From Winogradskyella sp. (lineage in GTDB: Bacteria; Bacteroidota; Bacteroidia; Flavobacteriales; Flavobacteriaceae): a stretch of 63,991 nucleotides of DNA. Shown in pieces: positions 45,895 to 56,900 of the stretch (its first letter is position 1; every line of letters begins with the position of its first letter). The stretch covers positions 1-63,991 of the forward strand of contig JAOEWO010000012.1 of the NCBI GenBank assembly GCA_028383925.1, given 5' to 3'. A program made the position numbers and the translations under genes. The notes beneath the pieces are model-generated. The model saw only the letters and a program-made list of their open reading frames with translations. It was not told the DNA's origin and ran no database searches.

Positions 45895-46373
45895 TAAAGT
45901 CCTTTAGCCGACTCAATTACCTTAACTTTTAAACCTTCTTTGTAAACCACTACTTTATCTAGAACACATTGGTCGGAACAGCCAATAATTTGGGCTGCTA
46001 AAATTCCTGCATTTTTTGCGCCATTTAAAGCTACTGTTGCCACAGGTACTCCTCCTGGCATTTGTAAAATTGATAAAATAGAATCCCAACCATCTATAGA
46101 GTTACTACTTTTTACAGGTACACCAATAACTGGTAAGGGTGAGAGTGATGCAACCATACCTGGTAAATGCGCAGCGCCACCAGCACCGGCAACAATAACT
46201 TTAATACCTCTTGTGTGTGCGTTTTTACTAAAGTCAAAAAGTTTCTCGGGTGTACGATGTGCAGATACAATATCTATCTCTACTTCAATATCAAAACCTT
46301 TAAGTATATCTATAGCGTCTTGCATTACTGGCATATCGCTTATGCTTCCCATTATTACGGCTACTTTACTCAT
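45894..46373 (-). CDS. purE: N5-carboxyaminoimidazole ribonucleotide mutase
   Basis: Converts N5-CAIR to CAIR in purine synthesis. Class I PurE signature MGSISDMPVMQDA at the N-terminus, SAHRTPEKLFDFSKNAHTRG and GAGGAAHLPGMVAS. The length of 159 residues is typical. It is preceded four bases upstream by purK, whose product makes its substrate. Confidence 0.96.
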   Translation of the reverse strand: MSKVAVIMGSISDMPVMQDAIDILKGFDIEVEIDIVSAHRTPEKLFDFSKNAHTRGIKVIVAGAGGAAHLPGMVASLSPLPVIGVPVKSSNSIDGWDSILSILQMPGGVPVATVALNGAKNAGILAAQIIGCSDQCVLDKVVVYKEGLKVKVIESAKGL

Positions 46374-46376
46374 AAT

Positions 46377-47534
46377 CTATTCGCTAATTACTTTAATAGT
46401 TTGTTTTACTTTTTCAGCAACTTCGCGAGCTACTGTAATATCTTTATTCACTATAGTAACATGTCCCATTTTTCGGAAAGGTCTCGTTTGTTTTTTTCCA
46501 TAAATGTGAGGCGTTACACCATCCATAGCTAAAATTGTTTCAATGTTTTTATAACGCACATTACCTGTATGGTTCTCGGCACCAACTAAGTTTACCATAA
46601 CACCAGCAACTTTACTTTCTGTGTTTCCTAGGGGTAAGCCTAAAACGCATCTTAAATGTTGCTCAAATTGCGATGTGTAACTACCTTCTATGCTGTAATG
46701 ACCAGAGTTGTGTGGTCTTGGTGCAACTTCGTTTACTATAATGTCATCAGTTTCGGTTTGAAACATCTCTACTGCCAACACACCAACATGCTTAAATGCA
46801 GCTGCTGTTTTTAAAGCGACAATTTCTGCCTTTTTTGCAATATTGTCGGGTATTCTTGCCGGACAAATAACATACTCTACTTGGTTAGCCTCAGGGTGAA
46901 ATTCCATCTCAACCACAGGATAGGTTTTTACCTCTCCTTTTTCGTTTCTAGAAACGATAACGGCTAGTTCGTTTTTAAACGGAATTAAATCTTCAGCAAT
47001 ACACTCTACATTAGGTAATCCTTCTAAATCTGAAGCTTGTTTTACCACTTTTACACCAGTGCCATCATAGCCAAAGCGTGCACTTTTCCAAACAAAAGGA
47101 TAAGATAAACCACCGTTATCAACAGCTTCATCAATTTCTGAAGTAAACGCAAACCTAGAGAACTCTGCTGTTGGTATATTGTTATCGCGATAAAATAATT
47201 TTTGCGTGGCTTTATTTTGAATGGTTCGTAAGGTTTTTGATGACGGAAATACTTTTACACCTTCATCTTCGAGAGTTTCTAAGGCATCAACATTAACGTT
47301 TTCAATTTCAAAAGTAAGTACATTAACTTTTCTTCCAAAATTAAGAACAGTGTCATAATCTAATAAATCGCCTGTTGTAAATTCATCGCATGCCAGTCTA
47401 GATGGCGCTTCTGCGCTAGGATCTAAGACACAGGTGTAAATATCAAATTTACGTGTATCGTATAAAATCATTTTACCTAATTGGCCACCACCAAGAATAC
47501 CGAGTTTAAAATTGGAAGAAAAATAGTTCATCAA
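46377..47534 (-). CDS. purK: N5-carboxyaminoimidazole ribonucleotide synthase
   Basis: ATP-grasp enzyme that carboxylates AIR with bicarbonate. LGILGGGQLGKM opens the protein; PFVWKSARFGYDGTGVKVV (ATP-binding), NEVAPRPHNSGHYSIEG and KMGHVTIV are PurK motifs. The length is 385 residues; either of two adjacent Met codons could start it. It forms an operon with purE and is divergent from the hpt-adk fusion gene, so purine synthesis and salvage genes are neighbours. Confidence 0.96.
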   Translation of the reverse strand: MMNYFSSNFKLGILGGGQLGKMILYDTRKFDIYTCVLDPSAEAPSRLACDEFTTGDLLDYDTVLNFGRKVNVLTFEIENVNVDALETLEDEGVKVFPSSKTLRTIQNKATQKLFYRDNNIPTAEFSRFAFTSEIDEAVDNGGLSYPFVWKSARFGYDGTGVKVVKQASDLEGLPNVECIAEDLIPFKNELAVIVSRNEKGEVKTYPVVEMEFHPEANQVEYVICPARIPDNIAKKAEIVALKTAAAFKHVGVLAVEMFQTETDDIIVNEVAPRPHNSGHYSIEGSYTSQFEQHLRCVLGLPLGNTESKVAGVMVNLVGAENHTGNVRYKNIETILAMDGVTPHIYGKKQTRPFRKMGHVTIVNKDITVAREVAEKVKQTIKVISE

Positions 47535-47596
47535 CTTTAGGCGTTTCTATGCAAAACAGAAACTTTTTTAAGATTAAAATGTATCACTTTGAGCTA

Positions 47597-47604
47597 CAAA
47601 AATA
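47597..47604 (-). promoter_or_regulatory. -7 promoter box for purKE
   Basis: TATTTTTG on the minus strand lies 62 bases before the purK start, within the divergent intergenic region shared with hpt-adk. Confidence 0.45.
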
Positions 47605-47668
47605 AACTAATTATAGAACAAAGTTCTAAAATCGTAAATCAAAAATCGTCTAGCGTTAATCAAATGAT

Positions 47669-47676
47669 TATCTTTG
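47669..47676 (+). promoter_or_regulatory. -7 promoter box for hpt-adk
   Basis: TATCTTTG fits TAnnTTTG and ends 21 bases before the GTG start at 47698, supporting that start. Confidence 0.55.
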
Positions 47677-47697
47677 CATTTCTAAAATAATAAGACT

Positions 47698-48807
47698 GTG
47701 ATTAAGCTTCACGATTTATACTTCAAACCTTTTATTTCTGAACAAGAAATACAAGCTACTGTACAAAATATAGTAGATGCTATTGTAAATGATCTTGGTG
47801 ATGAAATGCCTGTTTTTGTGGGTATCTTAAATGGTTCTTTTATGCTGGTTAGCGATTTTGTTAAAAAGTATCCTAAGCCTTGTGAAGTAACGTTTATAAA
47901 ACTGGCATCTTACGAAGGGGTTAAATCTACTGAAGACATACAGCGTTTAATTGGTTTAACACAAGACTTAACGGGCAGGACCGTTGTTATTTTAGAAGAT
48001 ATTATAGATACGGGCAATACGTTAGAAGAAGTACATCGTATTTTTAAAAATGAAAACGTAAAGCAGTTGCTTATCGCTACTTTGTTTTATAAACCTGAAG
48101 CTTATAACAAAGACTTTAAACTTCATTATGTTGGTATGGAAATTCCGAACAAATTTATTGTAGGCTATGGTTTAGATTACGATGGGCTAGGAAGAGATTT
48201 ACCAGAAGTATATCAATTAAAAACAACACAACACATGACTAACTTAGTGCTATTTGGCCCTCCAGGTGCTGGCAAAGGAACACAAGCTAATTTCTTAAAA
48301 GAAAAATACGATTTAGTACACATCTCAACAGGAGATGTTTTTAGATATAATATTAAAAATGAAACGGCTTTAGGCATGTTGGCTAAATCTTTTATGGATA
48401 AAGGTGAGTTGGTGCCAGACCAAGTTACTATAGACATGCTTAACAAAGAAGTTGAGAAAAACACGGGTGCTAACGGTTTTATTTTTGATGGTTTTCCAAG
48501 AACCAATGCACAAGCAAAGGCTCTAGACGAGTTAATGGATAGCAAAGATTCTCAAATTAATGCTATGGTAGCTTTAGAGGTAGATGATGAGGTTTTAGTA
48601 CAGCGTTTATTAGAGCGTGGTAAAACTAGCGGTAGAGCTGACGATGCAGACGAAAGTATTATTAGAAATAGAATTAAAGAATACTATACAAAAACAGCAA
48701 TATTAAAAGATTATTATGCTGCCCAAAATAAATATTTTGGTGTTAATGGTGTTGGCAGTATAGATGACATTACAATAAGATTAAGTACTGTAATAGACAA
48801 ACTTTAA
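47698..48807 (+). CDS. Hypoxanthine phosphoribosyltransferase-adenylate kinase fusion
   Basis: One chain, two purine enzymes. Residues 1 to about 177 are a phosphoribosyltransferase (PRPP loop VVILEDIIDTGNTLEE; FIKLASYEG; IVGYGLDYDGLGRDLPEVY) for salvage of hypoxanthine/guanine. From Met180 comes a full adenylate kinase: P-loop LFGPPGAGKGTQ, FDGFPRTNAQA, and GRADDADESIIRNRI with a short lid. The total is 369 residues. The start is GTG. Met180 (ATG at 48235) could serve as an internal start for free adenylate kinase. Fusions of this kind are known to me from Flavobacteriia. It is divergent from purKE. Confidence 0.93.
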   Translation: MIKLHDLYFKPFISEQEIQATVQNIVDAIVNDLGDEMPVFVGILNGSFMLVSDFVKKYPKPCEVTFIKLASYEGVKSTEDIQRLIGLTQDLTGRTVVILEDIIDTGNTLEEVHRIFKNENVKQLLIATLFYKPEAYNKDFKLHYVGMEIPNKFIVGYGLDYDGLGRDLPEVYQLKTTQHMTNLVLFGPPGAGKGTQANFLKEKYDLVHISTGDVFRYNIKNETALGMLAKSFMDKGELVPDQVTIDMLNKEVEKNTGANGFIFDGFPRTNAQAKALDELMDSKDSQINAMVALEVDDEVLVQRLLERGKTSGRADDADESIIRNRIKEYYTKTAILKDYYAAQNKYFGVNGVGSIDDITIRLSTVIDKL

Positions 48808-48840
48808 ATTGTTGTTAAAGCAGCATTCACAATAGCATAC

Positions 48841-48848
48841 TATTTTTG
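48841..48848 (+). promoter_or_regulatory. -7 promoter box for obg
   Basis: TATTTTTG lies 71 bases before the chosen obg start. A TTG is present at 48812-48814, but the spacing (26 bases) is too long for a standard -33. Confidence 0.4.
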
Positions 48849-48919
48849 TTCAATTGTATTGAATTAATTTTAGAGTATTATTTTAATTAAAAAGATTCCC
48901 ATTTGTGTGGGAAATTGAT

Positions 48920-49918
48920 ATGACTGAAGGAAATTTTGTTGATTACGTAAAAATGAATGTAGCCTCTGGTAATGGAGGGAAAGGTTCTGCGCACTTGCAT
49001 CGCGAAAAATACATACAAAAAGGTGGTCCAGATGGTGGAGATGGTGGTCGTGGTGGTCATGTAATTCTTCGTGGAAATCCTAATTTATGGACCCTTATTC
49101 ATTTAAAATTTAAGCGTCACATAAAAGCAGATCATGGTGCTCACGGTAGTAAAGGTAGAAGTACAGGTGCAGACGGAGAAGATGCTTATTTAGATGTGCC
49201 TTTAGGTACTGTCGTTAGAGATACAGATTCTAACGAGATTTTATTTGAAATAACAGAAGAAGGAGAAGAAAAAATTGTTGCTGAAGGTGGCATGGGAGGT
49301 CGTGGTAATTGGCATTTTAAAAATTCTATAAACCAAACTCCACGTTACGCACAACCAGGTGTTCCTTTAGAAGAAAGACATATAACATTAGAGTTAAAAT
49401 TACTCGCAGATGTAGGTTTAGTTGGTTTTCCTAATGCCGGTAAATCGACGCTTTTATCTGTTTTAACATCTGCAAAGCCTAAGATTGCAGATTATGAATT
49501 TACAACGCTAAAACCAAACCTAGGTATTGTAGAGTATCGCGATTTTAAATCGTTTGTAATGGCAGATATTCCTGGTATTATAGAAGGTGCTGCCGAAGGC
49601 AAAGGTTTAGGGTATTATTTTTTAAGACATATAGAGCGTAACTCAATACTCTTGTTTTTAATTCCGGCAGATGCTAAAGATATTGTAGAACAATATGAGA
49701 TTTTGGTAGATGAATTGCGACGTTACAATCCTGAAATGTTAGATAAAGAACGTTTTGTTGTAATCTCAAAGTCAGATATGTTAGATGACGAATTAAAAGC
49801 TGAAATGGCTGTTATTTTAGATAAAGATTTAGACTCTAATTACCTATTTATTTCATCGGTTGCACAACAAGGGCTAACAGAACTTAAAGATAATCTTTGG
49901 AAAATGTTGAATGATTAG
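48920..49918 (+). CDS. obg: Obg-family GTPase
   Basis: Essential ribosome-associated GTPase. The glycine-rich Obg fold comes first ([42 protein letters not shown]), then the G domain with G1 GFPNAGKST, switch [18 protein letters not shown] and G4 SKSD. The length is 332 residues, without the extra C-terminal OCT domain. The frame is open five codons further to a GTG, but [11 protein letters not shown] is the conserved N-terminus. Confidence 0.95.
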   Translation: MTEGNFVDYVKMNVASGNGGKGSAHLHREKYIQKGGPDGGDGGRGGHVILRGNPNLWTLIHLKFKRHIKADHGAHGSKGRSTGADGEDAYLDVPLGTVVRDTDSNEILFEITEEGEEKIVAEGGMGGRGNWHFKNSINQTPRYAQPGVPLEERHITLELKLLADVGLVGFPNAGKSTLLSVLTSAKPKIADYEFTTLKPNLGIVEYRDFKSFVMADIPGIIEGAAEGKGLGYYFLRHIERNSILLFLIPADAKDIVEQYEILVDELRRYNPEMLDKERFVVISKSDMLDDELKAEMAVILDKDLDSNYLFISSVAQQGLTELKDNLWKMLND

Positions 49919-50012
49919 TTCTAAATATACTTTATAGGTTATCCTTTCATTATTTTGAATAGTTAAAATTTAACGATGCACTTTATTTTTTAATATCTTT
50001 AAAATAAAAAGT

Positions 50013-50540
50013 ATGAAAGCCTTCACATATATTTTAATAGCCTTAGCATTTACCTCTTGCGGTACAGTTGTAAATTACGATTACGAAACATCTACAGATT
50101 TTACGCTATACAAAACCTATAACTATTTTGATGATATGAAAACAGGTTTAAGCCAGTTTGATAGTATTAGACTAATAGATGCTATAGATGTTAAATTGTC
50201 TACAATGGGACTTACACGCTCCGATAATCCTGACTTTTTTATAGATATTCAAAGTCAAGATATTTTAAATCAAAACAACTCTAATATTGGCATTGGCGCT
50301 GGTGGAGGCGGAGGCGGAGGTTTTGGTGGTGTCTCTGTTGGTTTACCATTAGGATCTAACCAAAATACCAGAGAAATAGTTATTGACTTTGTAGATAAAA
50401 AGCAAAATGAAAGACTGTTTTGGCAAGCAGTTAGTGAAAGTAATTATAAAACCAATGGTAGTGTTAAAAATCGAGAGACTACCCTTATAAAATTAGTAGA
50501 GAAAATATTTGCAGGTTACCCACCAAAAAAAACGAATTGA
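50013..50540 (+). CDS. DUF4136 lipoprotein
   Basis: Exported lipoprotein of 175 residues with lipobox FTSC (Cys16). The mature part begins VVNYDYETSTDFTLYKTYNY, typical of DUF4136. It contains a glycine run (GIGAGGGGGGGFGG) near residues 93-106 and the block REIVIDFVDKKQNERLFWQA. Its function is unknown. The gene appears to stand alone after obg. Confidence 0.87.
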   Translation: MKAFTYILIALAFTSCGTVVNYDYETSTDFTLYKTYNYFDDMKTGLSQFDSIRLIDAIDVKLSTMGLTRSDNPDFFIDIQSQDILNQNNSNIGIGAGGGGGGGFGGVSVGLPLGSNQNTREIVIDFVDKKQNERLFWQAVSESNYKTNGSVKNRETTLIKLVEKIFAGYPPKKTN

Positions 50541-50695
50541 GCGCAGTATCTAAAGTTTAGACCAAGTAGGTACAGATTTTCTTTTAGATGACAAGACTAA
50601 TAGCCTTGGTGCTATTATTTAGCAGCTACGTAAAGCTCTTTTTAAGTTAGAAAGCTTAATGGTTCGGTTTCTTATTATTTGCAGTAAAAGATAGT
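50541..50695 (+). other. Intergenic stretch, possible decayed coding sequence
   Basis: It contains a weak hairpin (AATAGC...GCTATT, 50598-50615) that may end the DUF4136 transcript. From 50660 a hydrophobic reading (WFGFLLFAVKDSL) leads in frame into the next short ORF without any ATG. An ATG at 50659 opens a similar hydrophobic reading (MVRFLIICSK) in another frame, as expected of a frameshifted 5' end. Confidence 0.35.
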
Positions 50696-50905
50696 TTGTC
50701 AGATAAATTGAAAATTACAAGTTGGCAAAACCAAGAAGATACTTTCGATTTTTATTACACCAAAAGGGATAGTACCGCTTTAGATTTTAATTTTATATTT
50801 AAAGGTGATACTATTCAGGGCAGTTTAACACGCTTTAATGAAAAAGACTTTTTATTAACAAAGAGAGGTTTTCATTGGATAAGTGAATATCCCTATAATC
50901 GATAA
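50696..50905 (+). CDS. Short hypothetical protein or 3' remnant
   Basis: A 69-residue reading frame (SDKLKITSWQNQEDTFDFYYTKRD..., ending RGFHWISEYPYNR) starting at a weak TTG. The sequence has coding character (Asp/Lys/Phe-rich, beta-like). In-frame codons upstream to 50660 are hydrophobic, but a stop precedes them and no ATG exists. The ending resembles, to my memory, the tail of larger Flavobacteriaceae membrane proteins, so this may be the last exon-like piece of a broken gene. It could equally be a genuine small protein. Confidence 0.45.
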   Translation: MSDKLKITSWQNQEDTFDFYYTKRDSTALDFNFIFKGDTIQGSLTRFNEKDFLLTKRGFHWISEYPYNR

Positions 50906-50926
50906 CTCTTAACATAGCCTAATTAC

Positions 50927-50957
50927 AAAAGGCTTTCAGACTAGAAGCCTTTTTTTA
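50927..50957. terminator. Bidirectional terminator
   Basis: AAAAGGCTTT pairs with GAAGCCTTTT around a 7-base loop, with seven T after it. It lies between the convergent short ORF and the alpha-2-macroglobulin gene. Confidence 0.75.
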
Positions 50958-53900
50958 ATCTACTAAAATTCTTACACCTTCGCTGTGGCTACTAAATTCT
51001 GGTGCATACATGCTTTGTATAGTACTTATACCATTACTCATATTACCAGCATTGTTTACACGTAAGTCGTATTCAAAAACATATATACCTTTTGGTAAAT
51101 AGTCTATAAAGAAGTTTGTAGCTGCATCTTTAGTACTTTCATAATAGCCTAAGCCATCTTGCCATTTGTATTTAGAGATAACATTTATAGGTTCAAAACC
51201 AGCGGCACGCATATCTTTGAGGTGTATAAATTCCATTGACCTATCGGTACGCAATTCAATTCTAACTCTTACTAAATCACCAATATTTAATTTAGTGTCT
51301 GTGGTAATTTCAGAAATTTCTTCACCTTTATCAGTATTGGTTTTTAAGAAGAGTTTTTTACTTAGTTTTAGAGGTGTGTCTGCTAAGGTTATTTTGTCTA
51401 AATCCTCAAAATATTGCCAGTATAATGCTCCCCAAGCAATACCATCTCCGTTTTTGGTAAGGGTTACATCGGCTTGCTCTTTTTTAATCTCAGTACCATG
51501 CCAAGCTGTTTTGTAATAACCTGTACCAGCTTCAAGTTTTACGTTGTCTAAAGTTGTAGGTGAAATAATGTTATTACCTACTTTTACAGCAACCATTTCT
51601 GTAACATCTAACCACGAACTTCCTTGTAATAATAATGCATAAACAGCTTCTGTTGTAGCCTTTGTTGTTTTCCACTGATTGGTTTGCTTATGCTTTAATA
51701 ACCAAATTTTCAGGTTGTCTATGTCTATTAAATTTTGCGCTTCGTTCTGCATGGTACTTCCAACTTCCGCAAAAGCTTCAATTAATAAGGCCTGTGTTTC
51801 AATTGGTGCTTGGTACCAGTTCCAAGAATTGGTGTTAGCTTTCCAATACATACCAAGTTCAGCAGAGTTAATGCTGTTTTCTTTTAAGGACTTTAAAATT
51901 TTAGTAGCTGTTGTTTGTTCGTTCAAACGTTGCATACTTAACGTCATTAAACCTTTTGTATAAAGCGAACGTTTTAGCCAATACTTTTTAATCTGATCTT
52001 TATAGTAAGTCATTATAGTATCTACCTCTTTAGATTTTGTGACTTCTGGATAAAAACTACGCACATATAGGTAATGTAATTGGGTATGCGATAAATGATC
52101 TTTACTTAAATCTGCATTCTTGTTGTACTTTTTTATGTCTTTATATTCTTTAATGAATTCGGTATCTAAGTATTGAATTGCATTTTGAATCATTTGAGAT
52201 TCCTTATCACCACGCTCTGTCGAAATAACATTTAGCGTCTTAAGGTGACCAAAACCTGCAATAATATGTTGTGTAATATAGCGGTTATCGCGTCCTCCTT
52301 TAAACCAAGGCCATGCACCAGATGAAGATTGATTACTTTTTAGTTTGCGCAACGCAGAAGACAACTCGTTGTTCATTTTGTTGAGGTCAAATAATAAGCC
52401 TATGCGTTTTTTCTGTTCACTCTCAGATTGTGCATCTCGCAACCATGGTGTTTCTTCAATTAAAATTGACTTTAATTCTTGATTCTTTTCTAAGTTGCTT
52501 AGCAACGCATCAGATGATTTCCATTGTTTAAAAACAGCTTCATTTTTTGGATTTGACGTTACAATGTGCTGCGCTAAAGCATTGGCATAATAACGCGAAA
52601 AAGTTTGCTCATTACAATCGTAAGGGTATTCCATTAAATAAGGTAAAGCTTGCACCGCATACCAAGCTGGGTTAGAGGTCATCTCTAGAGTTAACTTATG
52701 ATTGGTTAATGTGGTTGAGGTATTGTTTTTTAACTTATCTAATGTAAATGTTTTGGTCTCGTTAGAGCGAATCCACATCGGAAGCGTTTCTGTAACCAGC
52801 ATACGGTTACTTAAAACAGGTAGTGCATTTTGCACACCATCGCTAAAGTTACCTGCTTTTGCAATAACTTTATACTGTACAGCTCGTAATCCTTTAGGTA
52901 TTTCTATAGTCCACGCTACTTGTGTATTTCCTTTTCCATTTACTTCGAAATTTAAATCATTATAGGCATTTGATAATTCACCATCAATAGATTTACCAGT
53001 TATAGGATCTGTTAATAACAACCGTACAACACCAGATAATGCGTTTTTTGTAAGATTCGCAATTTTAGTGCTAATGGTAATTTTATCTCCTTCTCTTAAA
53101 AAACGAGGTGCATTTGGTATCACCATTAACTCTTTTTGTGTAACCGCTTCTAATTGTGTGACTGCACTTTCTAAAGTTTTGGTATGCGCTACCAACTGCA
53201 ATTTCCATTTGGTTAAGGCTTCTGGTGCTTTAAAGTTGAAACTTACATTGCCTTCTGCATCTGTTTGTAACTGCGGAAAGAAAAATGCGGTTTCGTTGAG
53301 GTTTTTTCTTATTTGGATGTTGTCTGAATTTTGTTTTGATTTAATATCAGAACGTTTTGAAATTATATCATTGCCTAAAGTGTCAAGTTCAGTTGTTCTA
53401 ACCGCTATGGCTGAGCCTGTAAGTGACTTTGTTTTGGTAGTTCCATAGCCAACAACAACCACTTCATCAAGTGACTCATATTCATTAGCGGCCATATCTG
53501 CGGTTACTTCAACACCACCAAATCTTTTGTTCATAATGTAGTGATTACTTCCAAAATAAAACCCAAACCAATTTAAGCGGTCATAATTTAGTTGCGGATA
53601 GTTAGCACTAGTTTCAAAACGATTAAACAATCTAAAATTTGTATTACCAAAACTTTGGCGCGCATTTTTGTTTATTTGTCCGTAATACGACGGACGGTTA
53701 ATTGGGTTGAAATTCCATTGGTGTGGTTTAAATTCGTCTAAAGAGGCATCGTACATACTTGCCAATAACTCGGCTGATACTTTATCTCCTTTTGGCCCTT
53801 TAATTGTAAAACTCCAAGTTTCATCTTGTCCAGGTTGTAGTTTGTCTCTAAACGTTTTTGTTTCAATATCTAAATCTGTTTTAGGATAAGGCACATTAAT

Positions 53901-56900
53901 TTTAAAGCTTTGTGCGTTGTAACTGTTGAAAGCGGCAAAACTACAATGCACAACAAAACCTCCCAAATCTCCTTTTAACACAGGAATGTTAATGGTCTCT
54001 TTAGAATTATTAAGGGTAATTATTTGCGTTACAATAATTTTATTATCCTTTTCTATATCTACAGTTACGCTTAGGTCTTTGGCTGCAGAACCCAAAGTTA
54101 GTTTTGCAATATCACCAGTTTTGTATGAGGTTTTATCTAATTGCGCTTCAAATAATTGTTGGTCTGCTATGGTGTTATCTTTTGTGCTAAATAGTGAGGT
54201 AAAGGTTTCATCTTTTACATTTTGATTGAATTTGTCTTTACTCTCAGCAACGATAATATACTTGCCAGAATTCCATTTTTTTAGTTTCTTTAAAGTGATG
54301 ATTTTATCTTTTTCAGTTTCAAAATCCATACTAAATACTTCAGTGCCTTTTTTCCAATTGGTTAAAGCATCTTCATTGTTATAAGCATCATGAGGAAAGC
54401 GTGTTTTAAACTCTTTTTGAGGTATCACCTGATAATCTGGAGCTTGCCAAGGTCTAACCCGTAAAACAGATGCTGGTGCATTAAGTTTGTAAATTTTTAA
54501 AGTGCCTTTAGTAGGTGAGAATTCTCCGTTTAAGTTTTTAGAAGTTAAAATAAGTTCAATCTCTTGTTTAGATGTGTCAATAAGTTCTGGCGCACTAATT
54601 TTAAGTGTCATGGCATGGTAACCAACATTTACACTGGTTGTTGCTGTTCTGGTTTCGCCATTAATATCTGTAATGTCTGCAGTAACTAGATATCTAAAAA
54701 TAGGCAGACTTTCTTTAGAAACGGTTTCATCTGGTATGGCGCTAAACGTTATATCAAATTCGCCTTTAGCATTGGTTTTAGTTTCGCCAAATGTAATTTC
54801 TTGCGGATTTAAGTTAATATAAGGACGTCTCCAGTAATACCAACTTGGGTATTGCACTTGGCGCTTTACATGATATACTACTTTTGCATTGGTAATATTA
54901 CTACCAGCAAAGGCTACTGCTGTACCGTTTACGGTAATGCTATCGTTTACTTTGTGAGTGTCTGTAACAGGTTGAAATTCTAGCTTAAATTTTGGACGCT
55001 TATACTCTTCAACCGAAAAATAGCTGTAGCTACTATGTATACCTTTTAAGAAACTTAAGATGTAGAATTCACCCGTTAATCCATTATTTGGAAGTACAAA
55101 TTCTCCGTTAAACGATCCAAACGCATTGGTTACAAACCGCTGATCCGATAATTTTTCTCCGTTTGCGTTGTATAATTCTGCTGTAACATTGTTGCCAGAG
55201 GTTACAACTGATTTTCCGTCTTTATGTTCTGTAGAAATCCCTTTAAAATACACAGTTTGACCAGGTCTATATATACTGCGATCTGTAAATAAGAATGTGC
55301 GATAGTCTGTATCTTTGGCTTTAGAGTCTCTATATGTTCTACTAATGTAGTAGTCTCCAAACTGAGCAGTTTCATTGTTGTAAGTTGCTATTACTGCTAC
55401 ATTTCTGTAATAATTGTTGTCTTTTTTAAATTGAAATTTACCAAAATGATCTGTAGTGAAGTTTTTAGCAAATGTTTTATTTTTATTATCGGTATAACTT
55501 AGTTTAATACTCGCGCCAACCATAGGTTTACCATTATTTCTGTTGATAAGTTGATAGCTGACATGCTTGTTTTCTGTGCTTTCTAAGAGAGCTAAGTTTG
55601 TTACTTGAATATGTGCGGCGGCAAAAACTGAGGTTTCAGAATTGGTATCAGCTTTTATGAGGTATAAGCCATTTGTAAGATTAGGTAAAACGAGTTCTGT
55701 ACTATGTTGTTGGTAATCATTTTCTATTTTTAAAGTAGTACTAAAGCGTTCTGTAATTTTTAAATCTTTAAAGAAGTTTTCTTTTTCTTGGCTATCGTAA
55801 CGGCTATTAAAGTTGTTTAATTGTGAATTGTTTATTTTGTAAATGCTAAAATCTAAACGCTTCAAATTTTTATAGCTAACGAATAAACGCGATGGTGCAT
55901 TTGTAGAAATATACTGTTCTGCCTGTAAATTTAACTGTGGTTGTGAAATCTTACTTTTTAAAATGGCACAGTTTACAGCACCGCGACTTTTAGGAAATGC
56001 AGTTATCGTTAAATCACAAAGTGCAACAGCGTCTTTAAGTTTCCAACGGTCTGCATCATCTGTAATATTAGTATTAGGGTTGCTGTTATAGCGTTGACCT
56101 TGGTTTTGGTAAAGCGTTGCAATTTCAAAATTGTACAAGGCAGAGAGTGGAGATGTTTTTAATTGTTCAGCTTTGGTTTTTAGTGCTTTTAAAAGTAAAT
56201 CTTCTTTGTCGTTAAAAGTAGCGTGCTGTTGCACAAAGTTTAAGCGCGCAATATCAGCATCTACATAAGCAATTGAAGATTGGTTTTTGCGATGAAATTT
56301 TAATAAATCTTGGTAAATTTTTAATGCGTTTCGCTGAAGCGATAACGTGTCTTTAGAATTTAGGTTTACATTAATAAAGTCTTCGCTGTCTCCGAGATAA
56401 GACGCTTCGTCAATTATAAATTTATATGCAGGTTGCGTTATACTGTTTTCGTCTGTTTTATAAAATTCTAAGGCATTATGACTAAGTAAATCATACAAAG
56501 TAGGACGGTAATTTTTTGAGTTTATAAAGGTAACTAATAGGGTTTTATAGTTACTTATAGGTTCTTGTTGCAGTAGTAAACCATTTTGAAGAGAACGCTG
56601 AAAATGGGTGTGTATTTCTTCAAAAAGTGTTTCTAAATCCCAAGTTCTAAAATCATCATTAACTTTAGTTGTGGTTTTAGTTCTGTTATAAAACTGATAT
56701 CTGTTTTGCTGAAAATATTGCCAGTACATAGTGGCAAGCATATTTTCTAACACATGTTTGGTCACAATATCTTTAGAGGTTTCTATTTCAGATATAAATA
56801 GATTTACAATTTTTAGTTGTGCATCTTCCTCTAGCGTGAGCAGGTATTTGCTTTTGTACAACAAGGCTTTAATGCGTTGTTGCTTGTTATTTTGTAGTAA

